From: Daedaleopsis sinensis
Taxonomy: Eukaryota > Basidiomycota > Agaricomycetes > Polyporales > Polyporaceae
Length of the DNA stretch: 64,000 nt
NCBI GenBank assembly: GCA_033807695.1
Contig: CM066306.1
Span: 4,092,001 to 4,156,000 of the forward strand
Direction: 5' to 3'
Numbering within the stretch: the first letter of the stretch is position 1; the number at the start of each line of letters is the position of its first letter. The position numbers were made by a program, and so were the translations under genes. This document shows, piece after piece, positions 22,659 to 36,200 of this stretch. Below the pieces are notes generated by a model. That model saw only the letters and a list, made by a program, of their open reading frames with translations, had not been told where the DNA came from and searched no databases.

Positions 22659-25600
22659 CAGAGGTGCGTGTCGTTCGCTGATGTCCGTGATGGTGAGGAC
22701 GACGAAGATCTGCGAGATGGAAGTCAAACCTCTGTACGCTGGGTGGGGGGGTAATCTGGACGGGTACGTGTGGTGGGCAGGTAATCTGGACGGTATATGC
22801 TGGCTGGGGAGTGTACGCTGGGTGGGGAGGAATCTGGACAGGTACACGCTCACTTGGACGCGGGATATGGTGAGCAGGGCGGCGGCGCGGACGCAGACTC
22901 GCACTCGTAGCTACTCCGTGTACATACACTGCAATATATTTCGTCCCTCCGTCCCTTCACTCAGCTAGAGAGCGAGCGAGACCGACGCGATACGACTCGA
23001 CAGTGCTCTCAGATCCCCCAGCGCCTACGTGCCCATTTCGGGACGGCCATCTCAGACGCGACTCGCGCTTCTCGGCGCTCGCTCCTTGCTTCCCGCCACC
23101 ACCTCCATCGCAAGTCCGTCCCATCTTTCTTGTCTCCATCTTGGTCCCCCTCCCATCTGGTGCTCGAACTCGGACTCTGGTTGGTGCACGTACCTGACAC
23201 GTCGCCTCTCGCCTTGGACAATGCACTGGGACTTGCGCTCTCGCTGCAGCTGCTCCGAATCTGCGCCCGCCCTGCCCCTGCTCTCGACTCTGCGCTCGTT
23301 GTCCTCGTTCCCGCCATCCGCCTCGGATCTCGCCTGCAGACGACTTCAACTTCCCGACGCCCGCCACCAGTCCGTGCCAGCGTTCCCAGACACTCCGCAC
23401 CCACCACTCCCCCGGAACGACAGAAAACACGCACCTGTATGCTCCCCGAGATGTCCCTGCCGTCCGCCCGCTCTGCAGCTGCTCCCTCCTCGATCTGACT
23501 CCCACCCGGATGCTGAACGCGCGTGACGGTCTCGTCTCCCAGACCCGTCAATCGTCGATCTGTTGCGTCGCCTCACGTCCGTCGTCCGCCGTAAGGTACG
23601 TGGCCGGAGTCATCGTCGCCGCCGCTCTCAGTCACTGTCTCCGCCCCTCTCAGCCACCGTCAACACTGCCAGCAACATTGAGGTACGTCCATGTCGACGA
23701 CCGCGGTTGCCGCGGGTCTCCCGCCGCGCTGCTTGCCTCCCGCTGCCGCCGAAGTCCGCATAGGCCGCAGGCGAGCCGTTTTCCAGCCCTGACACAGATC
23801 ATCAGTCTCGTCGCCGTCCCTGCAGTCAAGGTACGTACCTGGAAGCGGCACCGTCAGCCGTCTGCCACTCTGATCGCGAGGTGCGTCCAATGAGCTTCTT
23901 GGACGGCCGTGGCTTGGCCACGGGAGCTCCGCAGCGTGATGTGCCCGCCGGCAGCTCACGAACGCCGCAGGTGAGTCGTTCGGAAGGAGTCCCTGACACG
24001 ACTCGTCAGTCTCGTCACGGCCCCCGTCTGCCCACAGCGTACATACCTGGAAGCGTCATCGGGCCGCCGTCTGACATTCTCGACGGCCCGCCGCCATCCT
24101 ATGTACGTGCTGGCCCTTCACGTAAGTCGTTTCGGAAGGAGAGCCTGACATAACCTTGTCAGTCTCGCGCCGGCCTCCATCCGCAACTAAGGTGCGTACC
24201 CGGTGGATGCGACGTCCATTTGTCGCTCTGCGACTCCCGGTATCGCTCGGTACGTCTACGTACTCGAGAACACGGCTTTGCCGCGCGACCGCCGCCGGAT
24301 TATAGCACTCGGCCTGCCGGAACCGCCCAAGTATGCGTGTGATCGAGTTGGCACAGGCCGGACGACTGTTCGTGCCAGTGAGGGGGGCGACCGCCGAGTC
24401 CAGCGTCGTTCAGCAGCTCTTCAAGACCTCAGTGATGACGTCGTCGGTGTTCTGTCGCCCGAGCGACCCGTGCGCTCACGAACATCCTGTATGTTGCAGA
24501 AGGTGAGCTCGTGTCAACACGAAAGAAGGCTCTGACGTACAGATCCCGGCCGCGCCTCCCTCTGATCACCCAGCCTTCACGATCCCATTCATCCCTGACT
24601 CGTTGCGCCAGCGATTCTAGGAGGAAGTCAGTCCATGTCCGGGCTTGCCGTGACCGTGCACATACCTCGGAATCCGAGAACCCGATTGCGGTGTGCGCAG
24701 CGGTCGAGCAGATACGGGGCGTACGCGACGTGAAGCTCTCACCCCCAAAGAGGAACTGTCCGGCCCGCGACAGTGCGTCGCAGAGATCCCCGGACACCTC
24801 CGCCGCTCTCGAGCATGGGAGAGACGCGTCGCGTCGCCGTGATATCACGCTCCGCCGCAGCTCCGGCGCCGCCATCGGGGCTCTTGCTAATCTGCTCATA
24901 CTCAGGTCAGTGACGAAGCCTCCCATCGCGGTAAGCCGACGTACATACCTCTGGCACCACGGACTCTGACTCACTGGCTGTCTTCAGCGACATCCAGCTG
25001 TTCTTCGATGCGACACGTGAAGTTGACGACGGCGGACATGCATGACGGGGCTGTGGACGCGTCCTCGACGCGTCGAGGACGCGTCCAAGTGTCGAGAGCT
25101 TCACCGGCGAGCAGCCCACGACCTCGAGAGCATGGGTTAGCATGTGCAGATGGGTAAGTGAGCGGTAGAACTCACGAGGGACTCCACGACGCGTCGGACG
25201 ACGTGTCGTCGTGACAATCGCGTCGTATCGTGTGTGTTGGAGTGGAGAGGAGAGTGCGAGCAACACAGGGAATGGGGCCGGGAGATGTCATTCGATCCGG
25301 ATGTCCTGAACATAGCAGGCTTGGAGGGTGGAGGGGAATGTAGTAGTATGTAGAGTGCGTGCAATGGACTTGGGGGGGAAAGACTGTCTCGAGTGTCGTG
25401 TGAAAGCTGTAGCAAACTAGGCTTGGTGCCCGGGAGGCCCGAGTTCCAGTCGCCGGAGAATCCCTGAAGTGACTCCTTACGTACCTCAGAATTCCATGGT
25501 GACTCTGCTCGGACGCGCTCATCATCAAACTCTCCGCCACAGCGCCGCTGAACTATTGTGCTGCGGCACGAACATTCTGATCTGCTCTGGGTTGTGCATG

Positions 25601-28600
25601 TTCTTGTCTTGAAGCTCATACAATGTCAGAATATTATTTCCTTGGACAGTGTTTAGCTAGATACCCAATGGCGAGCACAAATCACCGGATGGCAATCTCT
25701 CAAGCCTCGGAATCGCACGGTCATAGCATGGTCACACGCAATGGCATGGAAGCTTGAAAACTTCAGACATTTCATGTGGCTACCAAAATAGCTACGCAAT
25801 TGCTCGGAAGCTTCTTTGCGAGACACCTTCTGGAGCTTTTGACACAACCCAAAGAGTCCCCCAACTCATGGGCCTGAGCATATCATGAAGAGTCAGTAGC
25901 AGTGAAGTGCCCGGACCAAATTATACTGACAACGCGCTCAGACGATGAGTGTCGGGGCAGACAGATGTGTAGCTGTGGCGAGGGATTCACGGCCCGCACT
26001 GACAGGGAGACTGGTCGAGAATAGCTCCTGCCCGGGAACACCGAGTCCAGAGCACGCCGCCCATCAAGCGGATGGTACATCCTATTCGCATCAGCTCCTG
26101 GAGCATATTCTGGATTGAGAGATGACGTAGATACTCACATGGAGCGGCATCGGACATGAATATGGTTGCAAGCGAGCGGAGGATTCCGCGGGGTTGATGC
26201 ACCGGTACGTCGGGGGTCAGCTCTCGGAGTGGCTCTGCTTTCAGGAATCACTTCCACATCGAACGGAGATTAGTTCTCGTCCGTACCTCTTCTGTAGGGG
26301 CCCAGTGATAAACCGCACACATAGTGCGACTTGGAAATAAGCTCAAATGGAGTCCTCGGGTGCTAGTCACAGTGTGTGCAATGTCAGTAGTATGTGCTAG
26401 TGCAGACTCGTGAGCTGTGGCATTGGTGACAGCCGGAGAGTGACCTGTACGGTGCGGCAGCTTGTCAGTAAACCGGTCTGACTCAGGGAAGAGCTGGAGA
26501 TGAACTGGATGGTATGTAGTAGATACACAGAAAGCAGCACACGAAAGAGTCTGCTTACATAGTATACTAATTGTACCACATTCATATGAGCGGTGCAGTC
26601 CAACTGTAGCTCTATCATTCAACTTGGCCTACAGTACAGGGAAGTCGTGCTATTTGCACGCATATGCGCCGAGCGGAAACAGCGGAATTGAACGGATGAG
26701 CGTTGGATGAGCGTTAGAGTCAACCCGCCATCGCGAGAACGGCAGTCCAAATGCGGACAGCCACTACTCACCGCCGGGCGTTTATCTCTTGCTTCCTCCG
26801 CGATCTCTCGTTCACGACATTCGACACTGTCCACGCAGTAAGCAGGTTCCACAGAATGCGACCAACATATCTGACCAGACAGACAGCTGGCAAGTTGAGA
26901 GCATAAAGATCTCGGCTCTCCTGTGCGTAAGTCATCTATTACGGTGTTTGTGTTCAATATTTCGAGATTGCTGATCGCTACGCGATTTTACAGTGCCATG
27001 GGCTTATACTGACAGCAGTATGGCCCATCAGTGATCTCCATATATGGGAAACACTATCAGCACCTCTCCACTGAGTTCTTCCCTGCCGAAACAGGTAGAA
27101 ATGGTGGGGATTGCATTACTCGTGCAGGACCCTCTCCTCGAGCCCCTTCCGCCCCAATTTACGACGGCATCGCACCCAAAATTGCATCAGGCACCGGCAG
27201 AGCGCCCATGCCGTTACGCGATGACAGCCAAGGAACTTCTACGCTCCTCAGTGCTCGGAGCCTGCGGCGTGTCCGGCTACACGAACAGGGTCTCCCTTCC
27301 CCTCCATTGTCCCCTGTGTCGTTCGCTGGTTGGTCCCGCCCTCAGAGCCCCGTGATCACGCGTGCGAAATGCGTCCCTCACTTCCTCACGGTCGAGTCTG
27401 CTGACCGTGGGGGCTGCGCACGGGCCAGGTTCGAGGAGTACAAGTACTGCCGCGACCTCGTCAAGTCCGACCAGCACTCCCCCGACCCCAGTGTGCCCTC
27501 TCCCCTCTCCCCTCTCCCCTCTCCCCTCTCTCCTCCTCCCTCTCGCCCTCCCTCTCACACCCACCCCCTACCGACTCTACTGTATCTCTACCCGCATGTA
27601 GTACTGTACTCGACTCTGCACTCCCCGCCGTCTCCTTTCCTTCGTGGACCACACCCCGAGTCCGCTGTCCCGCACCCTATCCCGCCCGTCGTCACTTTCT
27701 CCGCACATCGATCCGATTTGCATGCATAACCGGCCTCGTCCGACGCGCTCCTTGCCCACGATGTGATCGCCGACGGCCGTTCTTTGTCTCGGAGTATGCA
27801 TTGGTGAGTACAGATCTGTCGGGCTCAACGGCAGATTATGTCCTTACTACCCGATAGCTGACTTGATGTCTCCCTTTCTAGCTTTTCTCTCCGGCGTCCA
27901 GCAGGCACAGCGACGGTGTACGTACATCGTTCGCTTATGTGTGTGTGCTACACGCTTACTGACATGTTATCATTCGCCAGTAGAGCGGCAGCCTGCCAGC
28001 CTGAGGACCGGTCTCGCGGCTCTGCGTCAAAGGCGCAGTCCGAGATCGACCTTGCACGATCTCAAGGTACGTCGCCTCTATCTGCGTTTACACATCTCAT
28101 CGACTCTATCTGACTCAGGCTGCTATCCGCTCTAGATACCCTCCAGATTCGCCTTCACATTTGCACGGGACGCGGTGCTCGTGAGCCTGACCGGAGCAGC
28201 CTGCAACTTGGTACTTCCGCACGCCGGTTCGATCCCGATCAGTTCTCGCGAGTCTGACTAGACTTTTCTTCCCGAACAGCTGCCCACAGCTCTTTATCAA
28301 GACACCCGAGGCACAGACTTACGGGAGTGCGCGCAGGTGAGCCAGCACCAAGCTCGCCGTATCGGATCTCGACCTTGCGGGGCTGATTCTGACATGTACG
28401 TTTGCAGCGGAACACCGCGACCGATCGATAGCATGGACAGGTGCGTAGCACGGCTTACGGCTCGTCTCTGCGCGCGCGGTGCGCTGACCTCCTTCGCTTC
28501 CTTTCAGGCGCAACAATCGATCTCACATTCGAGATGTGTCGCGACCAGAGCACTCGCGAAGGTGCGTCCCTGCCGTGCCATGCGCTTGATCGCCTCCCCG

Positions 28601-31600
28601 GACGCTGACGAACCACTTGCTCAGGTCCCCGTGTACAGTCCCGAACGCGAGCGCATGGCAAATGCGGCCGCCATCGTGGACGGTCCCCCTCCGCCCTGCA
28701 GTCTCCGCAGGACGTGTCCATCTCCGACGCGTGTCCATCTCCGACGGCTGCCGGCGCAGACCAACTGTCGGCGCGCTGGAGGTCCCCGCTCGCGGCGCTA
28801 CAGGTCTCCGAGTGCGCACCTCTCGCCTCAATGCACAAGGCCGGTACGTACCCCTTACCGAATGCGTCGCATCCCAGCTAACGCTAGATACTTATGTGCG
28901 GCACCAGTCTCCCGTCGAGGGAGACTCTCGCTCACATCTCCGGGTCGATCCGGCGGGACACGTCCGCCAGTTCTCCTGCCGAGCCCGCACGCATGGCAAC
29001 ACCCGTCTCGGACGGCACTCGGCGTGCGCCCCGAGTCGCGCGACGACGCCGCATTAACTAGATACGTATATTGTTCCCGGGCCTGTGTTCTTACATCCTG
29101 TACGTACCGTACCCTGCCGCCACGCCCACCCGCCGCCGGGCAGCTCCCCGCCAGCTCAGGCTCCGCCCGAAGAGTAGACACATACGCTCTCCCCAGCCCG
29201 CAGCCCGTCTCTCTCTCGCCACTCGCACGCACGGCCGGCACGCGGGAGTGTGCCGCTGCGAGACGGGGAGACGACTCGGAGGAGACCGCTGTCGGCCCCA
29301 TGGCCGTCGGGATTCGGGACGCAGGAGCCCGCCGGCGTGCGCACGGCTTGCTACGTGCTAGCCAACGTCCCGACCCGCAAAGGGGATCTCTCCGAGCGTT
29401 CGCGGGCGCGCAGCGGCGAGCCTCCGTGTACGGCCGGATCCCGACCCACGACACGGATCCCGCACACGGCGGCGGCGCGCCCAAGACGCGAGACGCGAGA
29501 CGGCTGGCGGGGGACGGGGACGGCGCGCCGTGTCCGGGCGTGCTGCGGGCCGCAAGTCGTGTACTGCGTGCAGCGTGAGTAGCAGACGGAATAGAGTGAT
29601 TTTGGGGGGGTGTGCGCACCTTTTCGCCGCGTGCGCGACGGCTCCGCGTCCAGGCTCCGCGGGGACGGCCGCCCCGTGCACGCAGAGCGTGCGTGCGATG
29701 TGTGAGTGGGTTCCAGGGGCGCGGCGAGGCGTGGTTTGTGAGTTCGTGAGTCCAGCCTTGGCGCTGTGCTGCCCGCCCGCGCGAACGTCGTGTTCCGCGT
29801 CCGCCACGGCCCGGACGCGCTCGGAGTCGTGTGTACAGTGCTCGTGTGGAGTGTCTGTGGCGGGGATGGGCGCACCCCGCGGGAGGGACCGGCTGTATCG
29901 TGAGTTGGCTTCGACCGGGTTCGGAGGTGCGCATGGGGCCGATTTTCAAAACTCGTTGTCCGGACTTGCGAACGCATCGCATGAAGCCTACATAGTCAGC
30001 GTACACTTGCCGTGTAGTTTGCGCGCCGCGGCGTGGTGTAGTTCAGACGGGAGAGGGTGCTCACCTTGAGTGCACTTGAAATCGCTGTGAAAGCGATTTC
30101 TGCGACCTCGTCGGATCGGGGCGAGAGTGGACGCGTTCGACGCGGAACGTGCAGCGCGTTCTAGAGCACCGTGTTAGCACGCGCACGGATGAGAAACGAT
30201 AGAGTTACTCCGGATTCTCTGACGTACCGCGCAGAGATCCGGGCGTGGACGCAAAGTGCGACGGCGGGGAACGCCGCCACGCATCGTCCGAGAGTCGTTC
30301 AAGGTAGTATTGAGTGGAACATGACATTTCCGGCCGGATGGGAGAGAGGGAGTGGTGGAACAGTCGGACGGGAGGGAACGAGCAATGAAATCGAAGGTTT
30401 GGGCCGTAATCAAAAGTCGTCGGATCGCCGCGCAAATTGAAGGGTTGCCGGAGACTGTTCACGGCGGGAGATTCGTCACGGTTGGCCGGTGAAAGGGGAG
30501 CGGGAGCGAGGGCGGGGCGAGAGTTTGTGGTCGGCCAGGCAGTGAGTCGGCCGTGGGTGCACGCAGTGTGGATGCGCAGCGAGAAGGCACATATGTCTGG
30601 GTTCGGGCAGACCGTGGCTATAGAACGCAGCTAGACTGGCGTCGATCCATTGCGAGACGGGCGAGATATGTGGAAAGGACTGCGGCAGAAGGAGAGGTTG
30701 GTCGCGCAGTACTTGGGCTGTGGGTGAACAACGCGTCGTCGCGCAGCGGCGAGACGCATATGTCCCGGTTCGGACGGTCAGTGGCTATTGAACGCAGTAA
30801 GATTGGTGTCGATCGGTGAGGGGACGGGAGAGATACGTGCGGGGGTCTGCTACGGGGACAGAGACGGTTGACGGCGCCGGCTAACGCAGTGTTGATGTGC
30901 GGGGACGCGGCGCATATGTCCATGTTCGGGCTGTCGGTAGCTGTCGAATGCAGCTGGATTCGCGCCGATCCGATAGGAGACGGGCGAAATATGTGGGGAT
31001 GTCTGTGAAGGGGACGGAGATGTGGCGTGTGCGGCGCAGGTCAGACGGACACAAGAGTCGGATTCTGAGTGTGGATGAGTATGAGGGGAGCGGAAGAGTG
31101 TGCAGAAGCACTGAAGCACTCAAGTACTCACCGGGGAGGGAGATGAGAGACGAGAGGGTGGCGTAAATGCCAAGAGACGCTGCATGGAGAGCGAGCGCGC
31201 GCAGCGCATATGCAATGCGGAGGTAAGTACGACAAATTTAGTATGCATTTGAAGAAAGCGTACGTACGTCCTAATCAAGAGAACACTCCGCAGCCACTTG
31301 GTTCATGGACTCAGCGTCCACCAAGCCAGTCCGAAGACGAGCGGACGACGAGCTACGACGAGATCCGGTCGCGACCAACAACGAGGGCTGTTTCGTGCAG
31401 TGGAGCGAGTGACGTCACGCGAAATGAGGGGTGTCCCTAACAGGAGTCGCTTGCAGCCGCTTCCCTCCCAATCATGACAATATGTCCATCTGTTATTCCA
31501 GCCGCAGCTCTTAAGTATTCTCCTTATACTCCTTTCCTCCTCCCATCACGGTGACCCCCGACCCTCCTTCCGACCCCCGTCCACCAGTCGACGATAGCCA

Positions 31601-32319
31601 TGGTCGCCTTCTGGAAGTCTGACGGCGTCCAGTACCGCCCTCTCCTTTCAGCTCCCCGCTCTCTCTCCGCAAAATTCTTCGTCCTCGTCGCCGTCGTCTC
31701 CCTCATCTACCTCGCCCAGTTCATCATCCCGTACGACCTCCCCGCCTTCAGCCTCTCCTCCCGACCACGCGGTACCTGCCCACCCAAGTCATGGGCGAAC
31801 GGGAAGTGGGTTCCCAAGCCCCCGCCGACAAACCGCACCGACTTCAGCACCCCCTCTGACGCATTCGAGTTTCTCGGCCTCGAAGGCTGCGCGAGCACCC
31901 GTGAGATATTCTGGCATCTCGCCGCCGACAACGAGAGGTTGTGGGACAGGTTTCCTGGCGTTTCCTCCTGGAGATGGCAGCCGCCTTCGGACTGTGAGGT
32001 GCACGACCTCGCGCCAGAGCTGCTCGTCAGGGATCTCATCGAACAAGGTGGTTGGCTCCTCATTGGAGGTGAGTTCTTCTCTGCCACATCTCGCATACCG
32101 CCTCGCCCCGGTCGTTGCATATCATGATGGTCGACGGCTTCGATCTTCGTCGGCGTACATCGCTTTCACACCCCTTTCGGCCCCCTCCCCCACAAGCACA
32201 AATAAACCAATGCTACTCGCATCTACTGTGACGCACCGCATCCGTAATCTCACCAAGCGCAATTCAATAGAATTCAATGCCCCTCGATTCAATGCCCCTC
32301 GGACCCGCGACTAACTTCC
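21755..32319 (+). repeat. Array unit C (10,565 bp)
   Basis: This is the shortest unit. Near its end, in the esterase intron, a 15-bp motif (ATTCAATGCCCCTCG) is doubled, as it also is at the end of unit B but not at the ends of A, D or E. Confidence 0.95.
27796..29056 (+). other. Equivalent spliced region, unit C
   Basis: Signals are as in B, including the 17-nt duplication and the GC donor. Exon 4 carries an extra base relative to A, B and E (CGCCTTCAC against CGCTTCGC), which breaks the reading frame that is open in those units. Confidence 0.3.
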
Positions 32320-33231
32320 GGGCTTCCAAGATTAGAATACGTAGGGCCCTCCGGGCAGACCTGGACACGATTGGTCCACTCTGAATTCTAGTCACATAAC
32401 TAGTAACTTGAGATTCGGGAAGTTCGAAGGCGCCGCGCCTTGGGCAGGCTTTGCCAGCCCTCGGCCAGCGGCGCCGCCGAACTTCCCTCGACTCCCGCCC
32501 GCTCATACATACCTGGGCTCATTGCAATGGTCTTCCAGTTCCTCTCGAACAGTCCGTCATACAGGACTCGGAAATACCTTCGCCTTGTTTTCAAAACCTG
32601 TACACTTTGATCGTGTCCAGGAACATACGCTAACAATGCTCTTGCAGATTCCGTCACGGAGAACCACTTCTTCTCTCTCTCATGCCTGCTATACCCGCAC
32701 GTCCGTGCTACGCCGAACTACATCGAACACCCCAACTTCGATCGCGCATGGCCGCAGCATCTCTACCTCAACCCGTCTTCTCCTCTCGTGAACAGCATTT
32801 ACTTCCCCCCCGGATTCGACATCGAGAAGACGCCGCTGGTCACCTTCCGCCGCGTAGATCTCCTCATGGAACAGCCGCAGCTCGACGCGCTCTACCACTC
32901 CCTCCACCGCACGTCCAAGTACGTCTCCGCCGACCAGAGCCTCTTCAGCGACGAGGGCGTGTGGAACCTCCCGCCCGCCGAGTACGTGAAGATCCTCACG
33001 TCCCCGCTCCCCGAGGGCAACTACGCGACGCTCGTGGTCAGCACGGGCGGCCACTGGACGACGAGCCTGTTCGCGGGCCTGAAGGACCCGAAGAAGTTCA
33101 ACGAGGGCATCCAGAACGTCATCGACTCCTTCCAGGAGGCCATGCACGCGTGGGCGCAGGAGGTGCAGCGCCTGCTCGACGACGCGGAGAAGGCGGAGCA
33201 GCGGGGCGAGGCGCGGGTAGACGTTAGATGA
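31600..33231 (+). pseudogene. Truncated PC-esterase copy (units C/D)
   Basis: Exons 31600-32068 and 32648-33231 would encode 350 aa ending GEARVDVR. The 5' leader differs from the other copies (small deletions near 31548-31590), so the upstream GTG-initiated extension found in other units is broken here. This supports the ATG at 31600 as the real start in all copies. The DxxH motif is missing. Confidence 0.8.
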
Positions 33232-36200
33232 CAGAGGTGCGTGTCGTTCGCTGATGTCCGTGATGGTGAGGACGACGAAGATCTGCGAGATGGAAGTCAA
33301 ACCTCTGTACGCTGGGTGGGGGGGTAATCTGGACGGGTACGCTGGGTGGGCAGGTAATCCGGACGGTATACGCTTGGTGGGGGGTAATCTGGACGGTGTA
33401 CACTTGGTGGGCAGGTAATCCGGACGGTATACGCTGGGTGGGGAGTGTACGCTGGGTGGGGAGGACTCTGGACAGGTACACGCTCACTTGGACGCGGGAT
33501 ATGGTGAGCAGGGCGGCGGCGCGGACGCAGACTCGCACTCGTAGCTACTCCGTGTACATACACTGCAATATATTTCGTCCCTCCGTCCCTTCACTCAGCT
33601 AGAGAGCGAGCGAGACCGACGCGATACGACTCGACAGTGCCCCAGCGCCTACGTGCCCATTTCGGGACGGCCATCTCAGACGCGACTCGCGCTTCTCGGC
33701 GCTCGCTCCTTGCTTCCCGCTACCACCTCCGTCGCAAGTCTGTCCCGTCGTCCTTGTCTCCGACTTGGTCCCCCCTCGCATCTGGTGCTCGAACTCGGAC
33801 TCTGGCTAGTGCACGTACCTGACACGTCGCCTCTCGCCTTGGACAATGCACTGGGACTTGCGCTCTCGCTGCAGCTGCTCCGAATCCGCGCCCGCCCTGC
33901 CCCTGCTCTCGACTCTGCGCTCGTTGTCCTCGTTCCCGCCATCCGCCTCGGATCTCGCCTGCAGACGACTTCAACTTCCCGACGCCCGCCACCAGTCCGT
34001 GCCGGCGCTCCCAGACACTCCGCACCCATCACTCCCCCGGAACGACAGAAAACAAACACGCACCTGTATGCTCCCCGAGACGTCCCTGCCGTCCGCCCGC
34101 TCTGCAGCTGCTCCCTCCTCGATCTGACTCCCACCTGGACGCCTGCCGCGCCTGACGTCACGTCTCCCAGACCCGTCAATCGTCGATCTGTCGCGTCGCC
34201 TCACGTCCGTCGTCCGCCGTAAGGTACGTGGCCGGAGTCATCGTCGCCGCCGCTCTCAGTCACCGTCTCCGCCGCTCTCAGCCACCGTCAACACTGCCAG
34301 CAACATCGAGGTACGTCCATGTCGACGACCGCGGTTGCCGCGGGTCTCCCGCCGTGCTGCCTGCCTCCCGCTGCCGCCGAAGACCGCATAGGCCGCAGGC
34401 GAGCCGTTTTCCAGCGCTGACACAGATCATCAGTCTCGTCGCCGTCCCCGCAGTCAAGGTACGTACCTGGAAGCGGCTCCGTCTGCCGTCTGCCACTCTG
34501 ATCGCGAGGTGCGTCCAATGAGCTTCTTGGACGTCTCCTTCTTAATTGCATCGCCGCCAGCCTTGTCCGAGGAGAGGTGGACGAAGGTAGGAGCGACCGT
34601 GGCTTGGCCACGGGAGCTCCGCAGCGTTATGTGCCCGCCGGCAGCTCACGAACACCGCAGGTGAGTCGTTCGGAAGGAGTCCCTGACACGACTCGTCAGT
34701 CTCGTCACGGCCCCCGTCTGCCCACAGCGTACATACCTGGAAGTGTCATCGGGCCGCCGTCTGACATTCTCGACGGCCCGCCGCCATCCTATGTACGTGC
34801 TGGCCCTTCACGTAAGTCGTTTCGGAAGGAGAGCCTGACACAACCTTGTCAGTCTCGCACCGGCCTCCATCCGCAACTAAGGTGCGTACCCGGTGGATGC
34901 GACGTCCATTTGTCGCTCTGCGACTCCCGGTATCACTCGGTACGTCTACGTACTCGAGAACGCGGCTTTGCTGCGCGACCGCCGCCGGATTATAGCACTC
35001 GGCCCGCCGGAACCGCCCAAGTATGCGTGCGATCGAGTTGGCACAGGCCGGACGACTGTTCGTGCCAGTGAGGGGGGCGACCGCCGAGTCCAGCGTCGTT
35101 CGGCAGCTCTTCAAGACCTCAGTAATGACGTCGTCGGCGGTCTGTCGCCCGAGCGACCTGTGCGCTCACGAACGTCCTGTACATTGCAGAAGGTGAGCCT
35201 CGTGTCGACTCAAAAGAAGGCTCTGACGTACCGGTTCAGGCCGTGCTTCCTTCCGATCACCCAGCCTTCACGATCCCATTCGTCTCTGACTCGTTGCGCC
35301 AGCGATTCTAGGAGGAAGTCAGTCCATGTCCGGGCTTGCCGTGACCGTGCACATACCTCGGAATCCGAGAACCCGATTGCGGTGTGCGCAGCGGTCGAGC
35401 AGATACGGGGCGTACGCGACGCGAAGCTCTCACCCCCAAAGAGGAACTGTCCGGCCCGCGACAGTGCGTCGCAGAGATCCCCGGACACCTCCGCCGCTCT
35501 CGAGCATGGGAGAGACGTGTCGCGTCGCCGTGATATCACGCTCCGCCGCAGCTCCGGCGCCGCCATCGGGGCTCTTGCTAATCTGCTCATACTCAGGTCA
35601 GTGACGAAGCCTCCCATCGCGGTAAGCCGACGTACATACCTCTGGCACCACGGACTCTGACTCACTGGCTGTCTTCAGCGACATCCAGCTGTTCTTCGAT
35701 GCGACACGTGAAGTTGACGACGGCGGACATGCATGACGGGGCTGTGGACGCGTCCTCGACGCGTCGAGGACGCGTCCAAGTGTCGAGAGCTTCACCGGCG
35801 AGCAGCCCACGACCTCGAGAGCATGGGTTAGCATGTGCAGATGGGTCAGTGAGCGGTAGAACTCACGAAGGGCTCCACAACGCGTCGGACGGCGTGTCGT
35901 CGTGACAATCACGTCGTGTCGCGTGTCGGAGTGGAGAGGAGAGTGCGAGCAACACAGGGAATGGGGTCGGGAGATGTCATTCGATCCGGATGTCCTGAAC
36001 ATAGCAGGCTTGGAGGGTGGAGGGGAATGTAGTAGTATGTAGAGTGCGTGCAATGGATCTGGGGGGGGAAGACTGTCTCGAGTGTCGTGTGAAAGCTGTA
36101 GCAAACAAGGCTTGGTGCCCGGGAGGCCCGAGTTCCAGTCGCCGGAGAATCCCTGAAGTGTCTCCTTACGTACCTCAGAATTCCATGGTGACTCTGCTCG

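Noticed and set aside
28855..30006. Minus-strand open frame of 383 codons in unit C
   Set aside because: No motif, composition typical of GC-rich shadow frames, different length in each unit, and it spans the GACGCGA ladder that varies by 7 bp.
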